A DNA stretch of 64,000 bases from Wyeomyia smithii (GCF_029784165.1 NC_073694.1:164886118-164950117); one strand, 5' to 3'. Numbered from the stretch's first letter, positions 20,791-33,245 are shown. Program-made: numbers and translations. Notes: generated by a model from the letters alone, not told the origin.

Positions 20791-23700
20791 TCAATAAACC
20801 CTTTAAAACAACACGTCGTTTTAAAGCGAAATGATAGAGCTTTCATTTGAAGTAGAGAAAATGACCGCTATCTTGGATTTTATCAGACAACCGTGTTTTG
20901 AGCAAGTTCGCAACCACCGAAAAGTGATCTGAATGGCTCACCTAATTTCATGAATATATCCTGACGCAATTACTCTCAAATTTTGTAATGGGATGTCAAA
21001 TTTAAAATCGGTGTTGGCGAATTTGCTGAAAATTATTTTTCTGATAAAAACTAGGATGGCGGCCAATTTTATAAACACACCTTTTTAAAAAACCGTCTGA
21101 CTCTTGATGCTCGAGTTGTGCTTCTCTCATTTGTTCACTGTTTTCAATTATTTAGGTACATAAATATCCTCGTGTGTCGTGGAACAGTTTCAATGAGAAT
21201 GGCCCATAATACTTCCCTATTCATCATTAGTCGCGTAATGCCACTGCACAGTACACAAACAGAATTTACAAAATAACAGTTCACAAAAGAAAACTCAGAG
21301 CAATAAATTTTCGGAAAATTTGAAATGTTGAAAATCAAACAGTGACTGACGAATGACTTGATCTTCTCTATTACTAATAATAAACATAAACGAAGGGGGA
21401 GAGGACGAGCTTTCATGAAAGTGAAATATTTCCTTGTCATTGTCAATCCGGACGCTCAAACAGGATCTCAAAATCAGGACGGATGGTAACCCTATCTCAA
21501 GGTTACCGAAAGATTTACTAGAACTAATAATTAATTCAAAACTTTTTTCAATTCATATTTTGTTTTTTTTTTTCTTTCTATGTCAATCCATTATCATTTA
21601 CATGTAGTGCATCTAATCTAATATATAATAGAGTCGATTTTACTTTTAAGAAAGTGTAAAAAAAATATGCCTTCCGTTTTATTTTACCTCCAATAGCTTC
21701 CGATTAGTTCCCTGAAGTGTCAGGTTCAGAAGAAAAATATTCGTTTATTTTCCGTTCGGTACGCAAAAAAACCCTAGCGGTGATTGAGTCTCTGGAAAAC
21801 CGAACCCTCGCTAGTATCTTCTAACAAATCCTAAGCCGACCCCCCACACAAATCATTCGTCGGTGCGCTTAGAATAACCACCTCCAGGAGGAACGGGCAC
21901 CGACGGAATGTAACATATTTATACGTTTCCGCTCTCGGTCATGGATGTTTGAACACCAAAGAAAACCGCCTGTGAGCCACGCTACCGGTGGGAAAAGAGA
22001 CCTGTGGATCCGAAACATAAGCTGATCCTCTAGTTTCTACTCTATAATCCCATGAATGGATGCATGCGTCAACAGTTTGTTCTCGCTTCGAATATTGTGA
22101 CCCGACTGGTGACTACACAAACGACGATACGAGCTGTTTTCCGTTTGTCAATCCATCACCTTGAATGAACGTGTGGGGTAAGGCCCATCCGCCCGGGAAA
22201 GCATTCCTACATCAACGTTCAGCCCCGGAGAGCAATGAATGTGTCAGTAGATGCTTCAAACCCCCACCCCATATGCCGTTCCCTAACATCCATCGATTTG
22301 CATGCTGTTCGTGCTCAAATGGTATCACAACTTGAATCTTTGCTGTTAGGTTACCCACCACTGGACGAAACCGTTCATGCGAACGTGCAATCTCGCCCGG
22401 GAAAACAGCAGGAGCAACTTTTGCGCTTGGTTTGATCTCGGCTTAGAAAGCAGTTCAAGCCAAACCGAGTGAAACATTATGACACGACAAACTGCCGAAA
22501 GTATACTGCGGAGCACGAGTTAGTCAAATTTACACAAAACCGAAAACATCTGAGCACCTGATCAAAACAGTTGTTCGGCATCAGCATTAGACCAATTTTG
22601 ACGTCTGCAATGCATGTTATAACGACGGCTGCGGCTGGAACACTCTGCTCTGCCGTCTGGCGAGAAAATGGGTAGCATGTGGTACGGAATTTACGAAACT
22701 TTTCCGTTATGATGTTAGCACCTTTTTCGGAAGTATCATATTGCGCGTCAAAATTGTAAAAACTGTAATATTGTAGTGAACCATAAATTTATAGACAGGA
22801 CTAGCTCGTAGAATTGGCTGAAAGGCTACCAGCACAAATAAGCTAGATTTTTAAAACACAAAACGGCCAGAAGTATAGCTTTGAAAATCAGATCACAGAC
22901 GGCAACAGAGCATAGAATCTACATTTTTTATTTTTTTTCAACAGTTCCGACCTCATTTGGGATATTAGATATTTCGCCATTTTTGGTATTTTTAATAGCA
23001 CTCAACTTCTGCAAAGTGCTTATATCTAACAGAATCAAACAAAATTTCAATTAATTTGCTTTCTTGGTGATGCTATGATGATAGCCTTGACTAGCTTCAA
23101 GCATATAAATAGTCATTAAAAGGTGATTTATCATAGTTTTCCACACCCAAAAGAAGGCGTATACGATCGTTAGTGCTAACAGCCATGCCACCGAGAACAG
23201 TCCAACAGAGTATAATGTAAGTTTACTTGAAAATACTTCTGAGAATCACTATCCCGTACCACTGGCACAGTAACGGTAGGACACCGTCTTCGCCCCAACT
23301 CATTTAAATACCTTTGCTTATCATTATAAGATTATTAATAAAACTGAAAATAGAGAAAATCGTCTGTTCAAGCCTCTGCAAGCTACGTGAACAAACCTTA
23401 ATATGATCTGAAACATTAACTGGCAATCAAATTTAGACAATATTTACATTTCATTATATTTCATGCTGATGAAGTATTGAGGTTATGGTTATATTGTATA
23501 ATAATTAAACCCGCTCACAACGAAACGCATTCGATGGAAACCGATAATCGATTGATTCACAAATTGATAATTCACTGGAATTCAATTACGGCAATGGTTA
23601 TCGAATAATCCCACAAGTAACGAAGCCCGATATGGTAAAACTAGCGTCCCGCGAACCGCCAATATCACAAATGGAACTTCACCACCCTCTTTACTAATTA

Positions 23701-24309
23701 TAAATATCGAGGTTGGTATGTTTATTAAATTACTCACTCACTGGAATTGCAAACGCGTGTTCATAATGCAGAAAATTCACTGTGAGGCCCATAAGAAGCT
23801 TCTATTCCTAGCTCTTATTGAGAACAGTGAAATATTTACACAATCACACAAAGCGATGTTTCGACACCTAAGCTGATGTAACCTAATATCCATTGAAACT
23901 ATCAGAACAGAATAATCTAATTTTTTTTTTCAACCACAGTTTCTGATGATGTTAAAACCCAGCAAAAACAGTAGCAAAATGTATCGGGCTTGCAGTGTTC
24001 CTTTTGTTACCCCAGCCACCTTCCCTCACTTCCATCATGATGTACTACGATAAAAACACTTCGCTCCGCTCAAAATAGAGTGTAAAACTTCAACGATGGA
24101 CCACTCGAGAGAAGGACGCGCGAATACCATAATTAGTGCGATGTTCCAAGCTTCAGATAACCAGTCACTGTCGACACGGCATGGCCCATTGCCTCCGTAC
24201 CGATAACCCTTCCAATCCGTCGGATTGTATCGCTTCCAATTAGTGTCAACATGGTTCGGCCCAATCAAGCCAACAACGCGCGGAACCACGGCACGAAATT
24301 CGAACCTAC
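20791..24309 (-). other. Intron of the receptor gene, mostly unrecognised
   Basis: The part 21640-22700 is less AT-rich than its surroundings and has an imperfect hairpin at 21856-21911 (cattcgtcggtgc with gcaccgacggaatg). A 66-codon frame at 22235-22435 is open but unidentified. 22700-24000 is AT-rich with no visible element. The last 100 bases before 24310 are the intron start, beginning with the donor GTAGG. Confidence 0.45.
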
Positions 24310-24579
24310 CTGTATTGGGAACCACAGCGAGGCAAAGGCCGTCACGACGACCACCACCAGCCGGGTGACGCGTTTTTTGCTTTTTTTCGACTCCGCTGAC
24401 CGTCCGCCAACCGAAGTCCGCCACAGCCGGGACAACATGCACATGTACAGGACGCTAATCAGCACCAGCGGCACCAGGTAGGAGCTGGAGAAGAACGCAA
24501 TGTGGAAGGCAACGCGGGAGAACTGCTCGTTCTCTAGAAACGTACAGGAGGCCAGATCCCGGTCTCGGTACTGAATTTT
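24310..24579 (-). CDS. Allatostatin-A-type receptor, TM5-TM6 exon
   Basis: This 270 bp exon (90 codons) has an acceptor tttgcag (AG at 24581-24580) and donor CAG|GTAGGT (GT at 24309-24308), both in phase 0. It encodes the second extracellular loop with the conserved Cys (ASCTFLEN), TM5 (VAFHIAFFSSSYLVPLVLIS), a short basic third intracellular loop (SAESKKSKKRVTR) and TM6 (RLVVVVVTAFASLWFPIQ). The FASLW-P motif in place of the common CW-P motif is typical of insect allatostatin-A receptors. The next exon is at 3335-3493 and continues in frame as VILVLKS. The upstream exons with TM1-TM4 are not recognised in the window. TM6 starts with KKRVTR, the usual G-protein contact side. Confidence 0.9.
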
Positions 24580-24761
24580 CTGCAAATGGATCGAATAAAA
24601 ATAAATGATTGTTAGCACTTTCTCGGCAATTTTCTTTATTGGAATAAAAGTCATATGCTAGAAATTGAATAATGATACTGTCTTGAAGCTTCTGCTTTTT
24701 TGATTAAGATGGTACCTATTTTATCGAACCACAATTAAAATATATTGTTGCACAATCAGTA

Positions 24762-26453
24762 ACTTTTACTTTACTTTCACTTTACTTTTACTTTACTTTT
24801 ACTTAACTTTTACTTTACTTTTACTTTACTTTTACTTTACTTTTCCTTTACTTTTACTTTACTTTTACTTTACTTTTACTTTACTTTTACTTTACTTTTA
24901 CTTTACTTTTACTTAACTTTTACTTAACTTTTACTTTACTTTTACTTTACTTTTACTTTACTTTTACATTACTTTTACTTTACTTTTACTTTACTTTTAC
25001 TTTACTTTTACTTTACTTTTACTTTACTTTTACTTTACTTTTACATTACTTTTACTTTACTTTTACTTTACTTTTGCTTTACTTTTACATTACTTTTACT
25101 TCACTTTTACTTTACTTTTACTTTACTTTTACTTTACTTTTACATTACTTTTACTTTACTTTTACTTTACTTTTACTTTACTTTTACTTTACTTTTACTT
25201 TACTTTTACTTTACTTTTACTTTACTTTTACATTACTTTTACTTTACTTTTACTTTACTTTTACTTTACTTTTACTTTACTTTTACTTTACTTTTACTTC
25301 ACTTTTACTTTACTTTTACTTTACTTTTACTTTACTTTTACTTTAATTTTACTTTACTTTTACTTTACTTTTACATTACTTTTACTTTACTTTTACTTTA
25401 CTTTTACTTTACTTTTACTTTACTTTTACTTTACTTTTACTTTACTTTTACTTTACTTTTACTTTACTTTTACTTTACTTTTACTTTACTTTTACTTTAC
25501 TTTTACTTTACTTTTACTTTACTTTTACTTTACTTTTACTTTACTTTTACTTTACTTTTACTTCACTTTTACTTTACTTTTACTTTACTTTTACTTTACT
25601 TTTACTTTACTTTTACTTTACTTTTACTTTACTTTTACATTACTTTTACTTTACTTTTACTTTACTTTTACTTTACTTTTACTTTACTTTTACTTTACTT
25701 TTACTTTACTTTTACTTTACTTTTACTTTACTTTTACTTTACTTTTACTTTACTTTTACTTTACTTTTACTTTACTTTTACTTTACTTTTACTTTACTTT
25801 TACTTTACTTTTACTTTACTTTTACTTTACTTTTACTTTACTTTTACTTTACTTTTACTTTACTTTTACTTTACTTTTACTTTACTTTTACTTTACTTTT
25901 ACTTTACTTTTACTTTACTTTTACTTTACTTTTACTTTACTTTTACTTTACTTTTACTTTACTTTTACTTTACTTTTACTTTACTTCTACTTTACTTTCA
26001 CTTTACTTTTACTTTACTTTTACTTTACTTTTACATTACTTTTACTTTACTTTTACTTTACTTTTACTTTACTTTTACTTTACTTTTACTTTACTTTTAC
26101 TTTACTTTTACTTTACTTTTACTTTACTTTTACTTTACTTTTACTTTACTTTTACTTTACTTTTACTTTACTTTTACTTTACTTTTACTTTACTTTTACT
26201 TTACTTTTACTTTACTTTTACTTTACTTTTACTTTACTTTTACTTTACTTTTACTTTACTTTTACTTTACTTTTACTTTACTTTTACTTTACTTTTACTT
26301 TACTTTTACTTTACTTTTACTTTACTTTTACTTTACTTTTACTTTACTTTTACTTTACTTTTACTTTACTTTTACTTTACTTTTACTTTACTTTTACTTA
26401 ATTTTTACTTTACTTTTACTTTACTTTTACTTTTACTTTATATTTAATTTACT
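24762..26453. repeat. 11-bp satellite array, plus strand unit ttttactttac
   Basis: About 1.7 kb consists of roughly 150 copies of an 11 bp unit (cttttacttta). Scattered variant units (cattac, cttcac, cttaac, tttaat) occur irregularly. Because the unit has no stop on this strand, long frames with an LLLYFYFTFTL period are open; these are not genes. It lies immediately upstream of the receptor TM5-TM6 exon. The same satellite occurs inverted at 44444-46948. Confidence 0.97.
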
Positions 26454-26455
26454 TT

Positions 26456-27317
26456 TGAGCAATTCCACAAAAAACGGACAACCAATTTAATCGACCATTT
26501 TTGATTTGGCTGGAACTTTGCATAGATTTTTCTATGGGCAGAAGAGGCGATTTTGTGCTATTGGTTAAATTTATTTAAACACGACTCATTTTTAAAAAGC
26601 TATTTAAAAATACTGTTTTGGGAAGGTATTGACGAATATTGTCAGAGTTTGAAGAAAAATTAAATATTAATTATCTAAGAGAGCTTATTTTTTTAAAATC
26701 AATTTTATTTTTTCATAAAAACTGCAAGACCATCTAAACAATGAAACCGGTCCGATCATGGAGAAATCAATAAAAAAAAATTATGATTTTATTTTAATTT
26801 TTCGTTTTCAAGGGGCATTTTTTTTTTGAAGAACGAAATTATTATCTACAACTTGCCAATGACACTATTTATAATTTTCAATAGAGCACTCTATCTCAAA
26901 AAATTATGATTTCTCCATGATTCATCGTTTAGGTAATCGTTTATAGTTTTTATAAAATAACAGATTTTTAAAAATTTGCTTTTTTATAAAATTCATTTAT
27001 TTTTCTCTCAACTTTTTTTCAAAAAAAAAATATTGTTTAGATTGCATTTTTTTCAAGACGAAAGTACTATCTACAACTTTGCGGAAGACGTCACACCGAT
27101 CAAACGAAACGTTTTGACTCTAGAAATATTTGTAATCATAAATACCTTCTCAAAATATCATTTTTAAATAGCTTATCAAAAAAGAAGCGTTTTCTAAAAA
27201 ATTAAATCAATAGCACAAAATGGCATCTTTTGCCTATAGAAACGTCTATGCAAAGCTTCAGTCAACATAAAAATGACAGTAAAAAAATATCAAAACTGGG
27301 ACATTTTTCGTGGAACT
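26456..27317. repeat. Long foldback element next to the satellite
   Basis: The outer ~200 bp at each end are inverted copies. The left has attccac, gcatagatttttctatgggcag, ttttgtgctattgg and aagctatttaaaaat in order, and the right has the inverses in reverse order. The arms are about 75-80% alike by eye. The middle is AT-rich with 'attatctacaactt' words on both sides. It begins within a few bases of the satellite end. Related sequence occurs at 2690-2880. Confidence 0.75.
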
Positions 27318-28619
27318 GATCTTTTACTTTATTGTCACTATTATTTTATTTATATTATTCTCATCATTTTTGTCATTTCCAAGATATTTGTTCATCGTTG
27401 TTCACTTTGATCAGCTGTTTTTCAATAATGTGATTTTTGCATTATTCTACGTAATTTATTCCTAATTATTTTTTTTACTTTACTTATTTTTTTTATTTTT
27501 TTATTTTTTTCAACCAGGCAATTTTATTTATTTTTGTCATTTTTAAAATTTAAAAGAGTGATATTCAAAAAAAGTTAAGTTAACACTCACTATTCAACTA
27601 TTTCTCTTATTTCAAAATTATTATTAATACATTAGTCTTTTTATTATCAATTTAGTTTAATATTGTCGTTTTTACATCCGTTTTATTTTCCAGTTTTGTC
27701 TAAATTTTGCCTTGAAGATGTTTTTCATTTTCTTTTTTTTCCGTTTTGCTTGGATGTATATTCATTTGATTTAATTTCTTTTGACGAAAAATTACGTCTT
27801 ACTTTAGTAGGGTGCCATTCCGAAATATCGAAAATAGAGTGAAACGGAAGAATGAAAGATTTCAAATGCTTACAGCTTTGTTACCCCTGAACAGATTTTG
27901 GTCGTTGATATCTTGTTGGATAGAGAACAAATTTGTCTAGTTTAGGAAATCAATTTATGAAACATTTTTTTATGGTAAAGTGGTTTAATTTCATAGCAGA
28001 TTTGATTATAGTTCGACCAATCTATTTAAGATATCCATACTTGTAAAGCCAAGTGATCGCAGCGTAAACCCCATAAGACCTGAAGTGACACAATAACTAC
28101 TGCCGTTAGCTATTAATAACACAATACTCTAATTTAAAAAAAAAGCGTGGATTGTATGGTTTTATGAAATATTGAAAACAATTAAAGTTATAAACATCAT
28201 TTTTACTGTGCACTACATATTTGGTTTTTTTTCTCTTTACAATCAGTACCAGAATCAATAGTAACTGTGATCACAGAATTTACATTATTTTCAAGGAAAG
28301 AAAATCCACTTGATAAGAGCCGATTTATTTTGTACTCGGCAGGAGGATCGAAACAATTCTTAATCACGAACTGCTGACGGTTGAATAGTTGACAAAAAAC
28401 TAATGCACATCGCGCGTATCGTAGGTCATCATACCTAAAACAACAACGAGCAGCGTAGCACAACCTTTTTTACATTTTTCCATAGTCCTATGTGCGTGGC
28501 CCCGCCCACTTGTCGCATTAATTCTCTCCGTTGGTATTTAAAACAATCGCACGGGATCGCATCATTTATTCGACCACTGACTCTTGATTTGGAAACCGAT
28601 TGCAGTTCACATTTATCAT
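27318..28619. other. AT-rich sequence without recognised feature
   Basis: T-rich low-complexity sequence to about 27800, then ordinary AT-rich DNA. The stretch 28490-28619, just upstream of the H2A pseudogene, has a less AT-rich patch with tatttaaaac (28534) that could be a decayed TATA region. Confidence 0.4.
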
Positions 28620-28629
28620 TCATGGTTCG

Positions 28630-28912
28630 TCTTGATTACGTTCCTACCTCATGGGTAGTAAACATATTAGAAGTCGCACAATCAGGCTCAAGGAGGCCAA
28701 TGTTATGCGAGTTGGTACTGAAGTACTCATTGATCTGGTGGCTGCACTGTACCTTGCTTCAGAAACGTTGTAATTGGGAAACACCGCTAGAGATAATAGA
28801 ATGTCATCATCCTGCAAGTGGCAATTCGAAATGACAAGGAGTTAAACAAGTTTCTATTCAGCGTCACTAATTGCCAAGGGAGATGTTCTTCTGTTCCAAG
28901 CGGTTCTGCTTT
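28630..28912 (+). pseudogene. Histone H2A pseudogene
   Basis: Pieces of H2A are readable in order on the plus strand. MRVGTEVLIDLVAALYLASE corresponds to the ERVGAGAPVYLAAVLEYL region, after an in-frame TAA comes LGNTARDN (H2A AGNAARDN), then, in another frame, AIRNDKELNK followed by a VT-xx-QG remnant (H2A GVTIAQGG). Nucleotide wording also matches at the end (gatgttctt, ccaagcggttctgct). There is at least one stop, one lost codon and two frameshifts. The N-terminal third before about 28690 is nearly unreadable. No introns are visible, as expected for histone genes. It is on the strand opposite to the receptor and far from the histone-like repeats a-f. Confidence 0.75.
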
Positions 28913-29212
28913 TGAAAATTAAAACGGGGATGATCATAATTTGATTGAATCCTAGCTTTGCAGAAATTAAAACCAACTCGCCCTTTTGAGTATTTGAAGC
29001 AGTGAATGAATTTTCAACATTTCAGTACTGCTATCAATAGAAAAAAGCAGCGTAATTTTAGAAATACCCTTACTCAAAACAATCTGTTGATAGCAGCGTG
29101 ATGTGTGTTCGCAAATCGGGCTAAATTTGCATCAGTGCAATTTCATATTGCACAAATCTGAACCCAGTGTGCGTAATTTTACGTCAGCTACAAGGTCGTA
29201 TCTGGGATACAA
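28913..29212. other. No recognised feature
   Basis: Ordinary AT-rich sequence between the H2A pseudogene and the MITE at 29213. I saw no hairpin of histone type directly after the pseudogene. Confidence 0.4.
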
Positions 29213-29643
29213 CCCGATCAGAGAGAAAAAACAAAAATGTAACAGAAGTTGTTAGTTTGTTACGGGAAAAACCTTACAGGCTGTGTTTTCAATTTGGTCC
29301 CGTTAGGTATTAAAATAACAGAAATTATAACAGAAATCATTCTACTAGTAACAAACACATATCAAAATTTGTTACTAATATATCAGCTCTCTAACAAAAT
29401 AAGATAGTATATAGAACAATATAATAACAGACATTGTTAGAAACAACAGATTTTGATAAAAACGAAAAATTAGTTAGATTTGTTTCAGAACTACTTCATT
29501 TCACGTTTTTTTATTATAACTCATTCTGATTCAATTTTGTTATCAAAATTATATGGAAAAATACAAAATTGTATCAAAATAAGTTATTTGTATCTCACGT
29601 TGATGGAATTTTGTAATATTTTAGTTATGCTCTTCTGATCGGG
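29213..29643. mobile_element. 431 bp MITE, ends cccgatcaga
   Basis: The left end cccgatcagagagaaaaaac and the right end, inverted cccgatcagaagagc, share an 11 bp terminal repeat. The interior carries many 'taacaaaat/tgttact' words in both orientations, giving an overall imperfect palindrome. The target duplication is unclear (aa on both sides). No coding capacity. Confidence 0.75.
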
Positions 29644-29761
29644 AACCTCCTACAATTTTTTTAATTTGAATATATTTAACAATATTTATTTATTTATTTC
29701 GTCAATCATATATGTAGACTGGTTACATTAATTTATAAACTATACAAGAACATAAAACAAA

Positions 29762-31615
29762 TTAATTTTGTGTCTTCAGCCTCAAGGACTTAAAATACTG
29801 TTTTAGTTTATACCGGGACATCGTAAAGTCAATGGCTTCGCAGTGTTGATTATAAGAATTCATCATACTATTTATTGGTCCATTTTTTGCGTATTCCGTA
29901 CGATGATGGTTAAGAGCAAATAAACTACGGTGTCGAAGTTGTCGAATGGGTGCATAGAAGTTCAATTTAGAAAGTAGTACTGCTGAGTCAACGTTCTGCG
30001 AAACGATATCATTTACAAATGAAGTCATCGCGTACTCTCGCCGTTCTTTTGATGTTTGAATGTCAATCAACATGCAGCGTGCTTCATATGACGGAAGACG
30101 ATGTGCGGTCCAACCTAGCTTACGAAGAGCATATAGTAGAAATTGCTTTTGTACTGATTCTATTCATTCTCCATGTACGCCAGGACGAGGAGACCACACA
30201 TTGATACAGTATTCCAGTATTGACCTCACATAGGCAATATACAAAGTTTTGATAGTGTACAGATCTTGAAAATTGTAGCAGAAGCGTTTGATAAACCCTA
30301 ACATGTTGTTTGCCTTGTGTATGATAGTGTTATAGTGGTCGATGAAATTAAGTTTAGAATCTAAAATTATTCCTAAATCCCTAACTTTATCACATTTCTT
30401 CACATTCTGATCCCCTAATGCAATTACAATTTTGGGCGTTGTTAATTTTCTGCTAAAGGATATTACATTGAATTTTTTTACGTTTACTTCAAGTAGGCTT
30501 TTTTTACACCAGATGTAAAATGTGTGGATTTCATTCCGAAATACATTGATGTATTCTTGATTTTTTATTTCCCAAAACAGCTTTATGTCGTCGGCATATA
30601 TTAGAACTTTAATATTTTTTAGGATGAAGGAAATGTCGTTTACGTACAAAATAAAAAGAAGTGGTCCTAAGTGGGAACCTTGGGGAACACCTGAAGTAAC
30701 TTGAATGGGATTTGACTTTTTTCCATTAAATTTTATTATTTGTTGCCTGTTTGTTAAATATGATTCAAGCCACTTCAGGAGACCAGACTCAATTCCAATT
30801 TTTTGCAGTTTAAAAAGTACCATTGGTATGTCAATACGATCAAATGCTTTGCTAAAGTCTGTATAGAGAGCTTCAACATGGTTCCCATTATCCATTGCAT
30901 TTAATGAGTAATCTACGAATTCAAGTAAATCTGTGGATGTGGAGCGTCCTTTGAAAAAGTCGTGTTGTTTGTCAGTTATTCGATTTTTGACTTGAGCAAA
31001 TATCTTTTCATTAACAATTGCCTCAAAGAGTTTAGGAATGCAAAAGATAATAGCAATTCCACGATAATTACGTATGTCAGATTTACGCCCAGATTTGAAA
31101 ATAGGCACTAAAAATGAGCTTTTCCATATATTTGGGAAGACTCCAGTTTCCAACGACATATTGAACAGCCAGAACATAGGAGTTGTAAGTTCCTACGAAA
31201 GATTTTTCATGAGTGCTGGAGGTATTCCGTCAGGTCCAGGTCCTTTGGAAGGGTCTAAATTTCTCAGACCCTGCAAAACATCCTGTACCTGAAGTTGGTT
31301 GACACCAACGTTTCTTGGATATTCTGGATAAAATGCAAAATAATCGTGGTCGCGATTTTCTTCGGAAAATGTGGTATAGATTTCCTGGAAAAATTTTGCA
31401 AAGAGATTGCAATTTTTCTCCGAGTTATCACCAACATGTTCATCGAGTTGCATTATTGATGGAAAATTGTCTGATTTTAGTTTTGTTTTGACGTAATTGA
31501 AGAAGTTCTTTGGACATGACTTAATTTCTAGTTCATTTTTTGCATTGAGTTCTTCAAATGCATCACTGATTGCAAATTTCACTGCCTGTGATCGCATAAT
31601 TGTAACATTCGACAT
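29762..31615 (-). pseudogene. CR1-type reverse transcriptase domain of ORF2
   Basis: The frame carries SKGPGPDGIPPALMKN, FLVPIFKSGRKSDIRNYRGI, motif A LYTDFSKAFDRID, motif B TSGVPQGSHLGPLL, motif C LIYADDIKLF, LGIILDSKLNF, and the C-terminal IESVQKQFLLYALRKLGW. All catalytic Asp residues are kept. Two in-frame stops break it: TAG at 31193-31195, just after the PDGIP motif, and TGA at 30164-30166, where an Arg codon CGA would become TGA by one change. The natural stop is at 29762. There is no RNase H, as is usual for this clade. The relatively complete motifs suggest it decayed later than the RT at 1047. Confidence 0.88.
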
Positions 31616-32181
31616 TTTATGGATTTCGTGCTTTTTATTGGGAAATGCTTAGAATAGTATGTACTTTTTACATCTGGAAAAATATGCTTATGTTTGTGTG
31701 AAAAAAGTCGTAAAAAATACCAAGTTGTTTCGTCACATAGCGTAAATAACCGCATAATTGTCACACTACTTAACTTTTTCAACTTTTTTGTCAAAAAAGT
31801 TTCCATCCAAATCCACATCTGCATCCTTCGGAACTCGGAAGTTATTCTGGTCTGATAACCAACCACCGGTGATCCGTTTCTGATGTTCAGCTCATGCTTG
31901 TTGAATACATGAAAAACTTCTTTTTCCATGTGATATATTCCAAAAGTAGCTTGAAAGTGACGGCATAAATGTATCATTGCAAAAATTTCAACCAATTTGA
32001 CTTCAAAAGTAATATTCAATGTATACATAGTGTAAAGTAGTGCTTTCTTCATGATACTAAGTTTAGTTAAAGTGTCTATTTGCGAGAATATATTAGTAAC
32101 AATGCATTTAAGGTCAAAATATAAAAGTGCGAATTGCTCGAACAACCAATTTTGCAAATGTTACAAATATGCGATTATGGG
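31588..32181. mobile_element. MITE inserted between endonuclease and RT of the CR1 element
   Basis: Just inside both junctions the sequence reads atcgcataattgtaacattc and, inverted, atcgcatatttgtaacattt, giving terminal repeats of about 24 bp. LINE coding resumes on both sides (IFKKYYSSENLAIYLEICDQL before, SQAVKFAISDAFEEL after). A third 'ccgcataattgtcaca' word lies at about 31750. Exact ends and target duplication are uncertain. The 192-codon open frame on the minus strand (31579-32157) is not a recognised protein. Confidence 0.65.
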
Positions 32182-32239
32182 CAGTTCAGTTGATCACATA
32201 TTTCCAAGTAAATTGCTAGATTTTCACTGCTATAGTATT

Positions 32240-33245
32240 TTTTGAAAATTTTGTGGGCTTTTTGTTTGCGGTTTTTTAATTTTTTATTTGTTTGTTGAAC
32301 CAGACTGGATGTTTAGTGTTAGCGTGGCGTCGTTTTTTCTTCAATGGAATCTCTTGAGAGATGATGTTGTGCAGAATTTTGTAAAAGACGCTAACAGATG
32401 ATTCGACATTTCCTTCATCTCTAAAAATTTGTTGCCAATTGACACAGTTTAATTTGTTTTCAATATTTGCATAGTTCGCGAGTTTGAAATCAAGGACTTC
32501 CTCATACTCACAGTCGTTGGGTCTTTGATATTCATGTAAAAATAAAGAATATTCAATTGCTGCGTGAAACTTAAATGGGTGTAAATGATTCGATCACACA
32601 GAAGTCTTCATGGATATACGTTAGGAGCAGGTCCAAATAGCAATTTTCACGGTTTCTTACATGGTTAACCTGGTTCAAACCTAGTTTAGCAATTTCGTCA
32701 AACATGAAGTGCAAAGTGATGTTATCTCCAACGACTGGGAGTAGGATGCTTTCGTTTTCAGGGTCCGAGATGAAGTCAGCGGTGTTTTGATTGAAGTCCC
32801 CATAGATGTAAACTTTCACTTCTGGAGGTAGTTCAGATAAAATTTTTTCTGCGCAATTAAAAAACTTTCCATACGTAATTTTATTAGCGTTATGTGGAGG
32901 AAAGTACACAGAGGCGAATACGTGTGATTCACCTGCTATGTGCGATTTTATCCAAATGTGCTCGAATTCTTTGAATTTAGGTGCAGCAATAGTTTCTGAA
33001 TTAAAATTCACAGGGACCGCTATGAGGACTCCTCCGCCTGACTTCTTTTCGGATTCTTGAAGATTCCTGTCATTCCTGAATACATTAAACATATTTCCAA
33101 AAACTTCTTCACTTTTGACACTTTCATCCCAGTTTGTTTCAGTCGCCAATATGACTGAAAAAGATGAGCCTAAAAGATTGTTGTAAATTTGTTTCATTTT
33201 GGCTGGGCCTTTCATGCGATTGAAATTTTGATAGTAAACCAAAAT
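32240..33245 (-). pseudogene. CR1-type AP endonuclease domain of ORF2
   Basis: The frame reads VYYQNFNRMKGPAKMKQIYN, ILATETNWDES, KKSGGGVLIAV, VFASVYFPPHN, VYIYGDFNQNTADF, LDLLLT, and further on FHAAIEYSL and VNWQQIF, then HPVWFNKQIKN. These are the motifs of the exonuclease-endonuclease-phosphatase fold that nicks target DNA for LINE integration: the Glu in TETNW, the GDFN motif and a His before the end. A stop after FTPI at 32571 breaks the frame, after which coding resumes in another register. ORF2 RT follows beyond the inserted MITE. Confidence 0.82.

Noticed and set aside
21856..21911. Candidate microRNA precursor
   Set aside because: Arms of only 13-14 bp with a long loop; too short for a miRNA precursor without expression data. 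Mentioned only as part of the unusual intron patch.
24035..24442. 135-codon minus-strand frame overlapping the receptor exon
   Set aside because: It is a different reading frame over the GPCR exon; the 24310-24579 frame has TM and splice evidence.
25074..25346. Open frame of 90 codons encoding an LLLYFYFTFTL-type periodic peptide (and a 182-codon one at 45568-46116, minus)
   Set aside because: It follows from an 11 bp satellite unit that contains no stop triplet on that strand, which repeats as 11 residues every 33 bp. No start context or other coding signal.
31579..32157. 192-codon frame on the minus strand
   Set aside because: It lies inside the MITE that interrupts the CR1 element, uses the element's own end and part of the LINE, and has no family resemblance.
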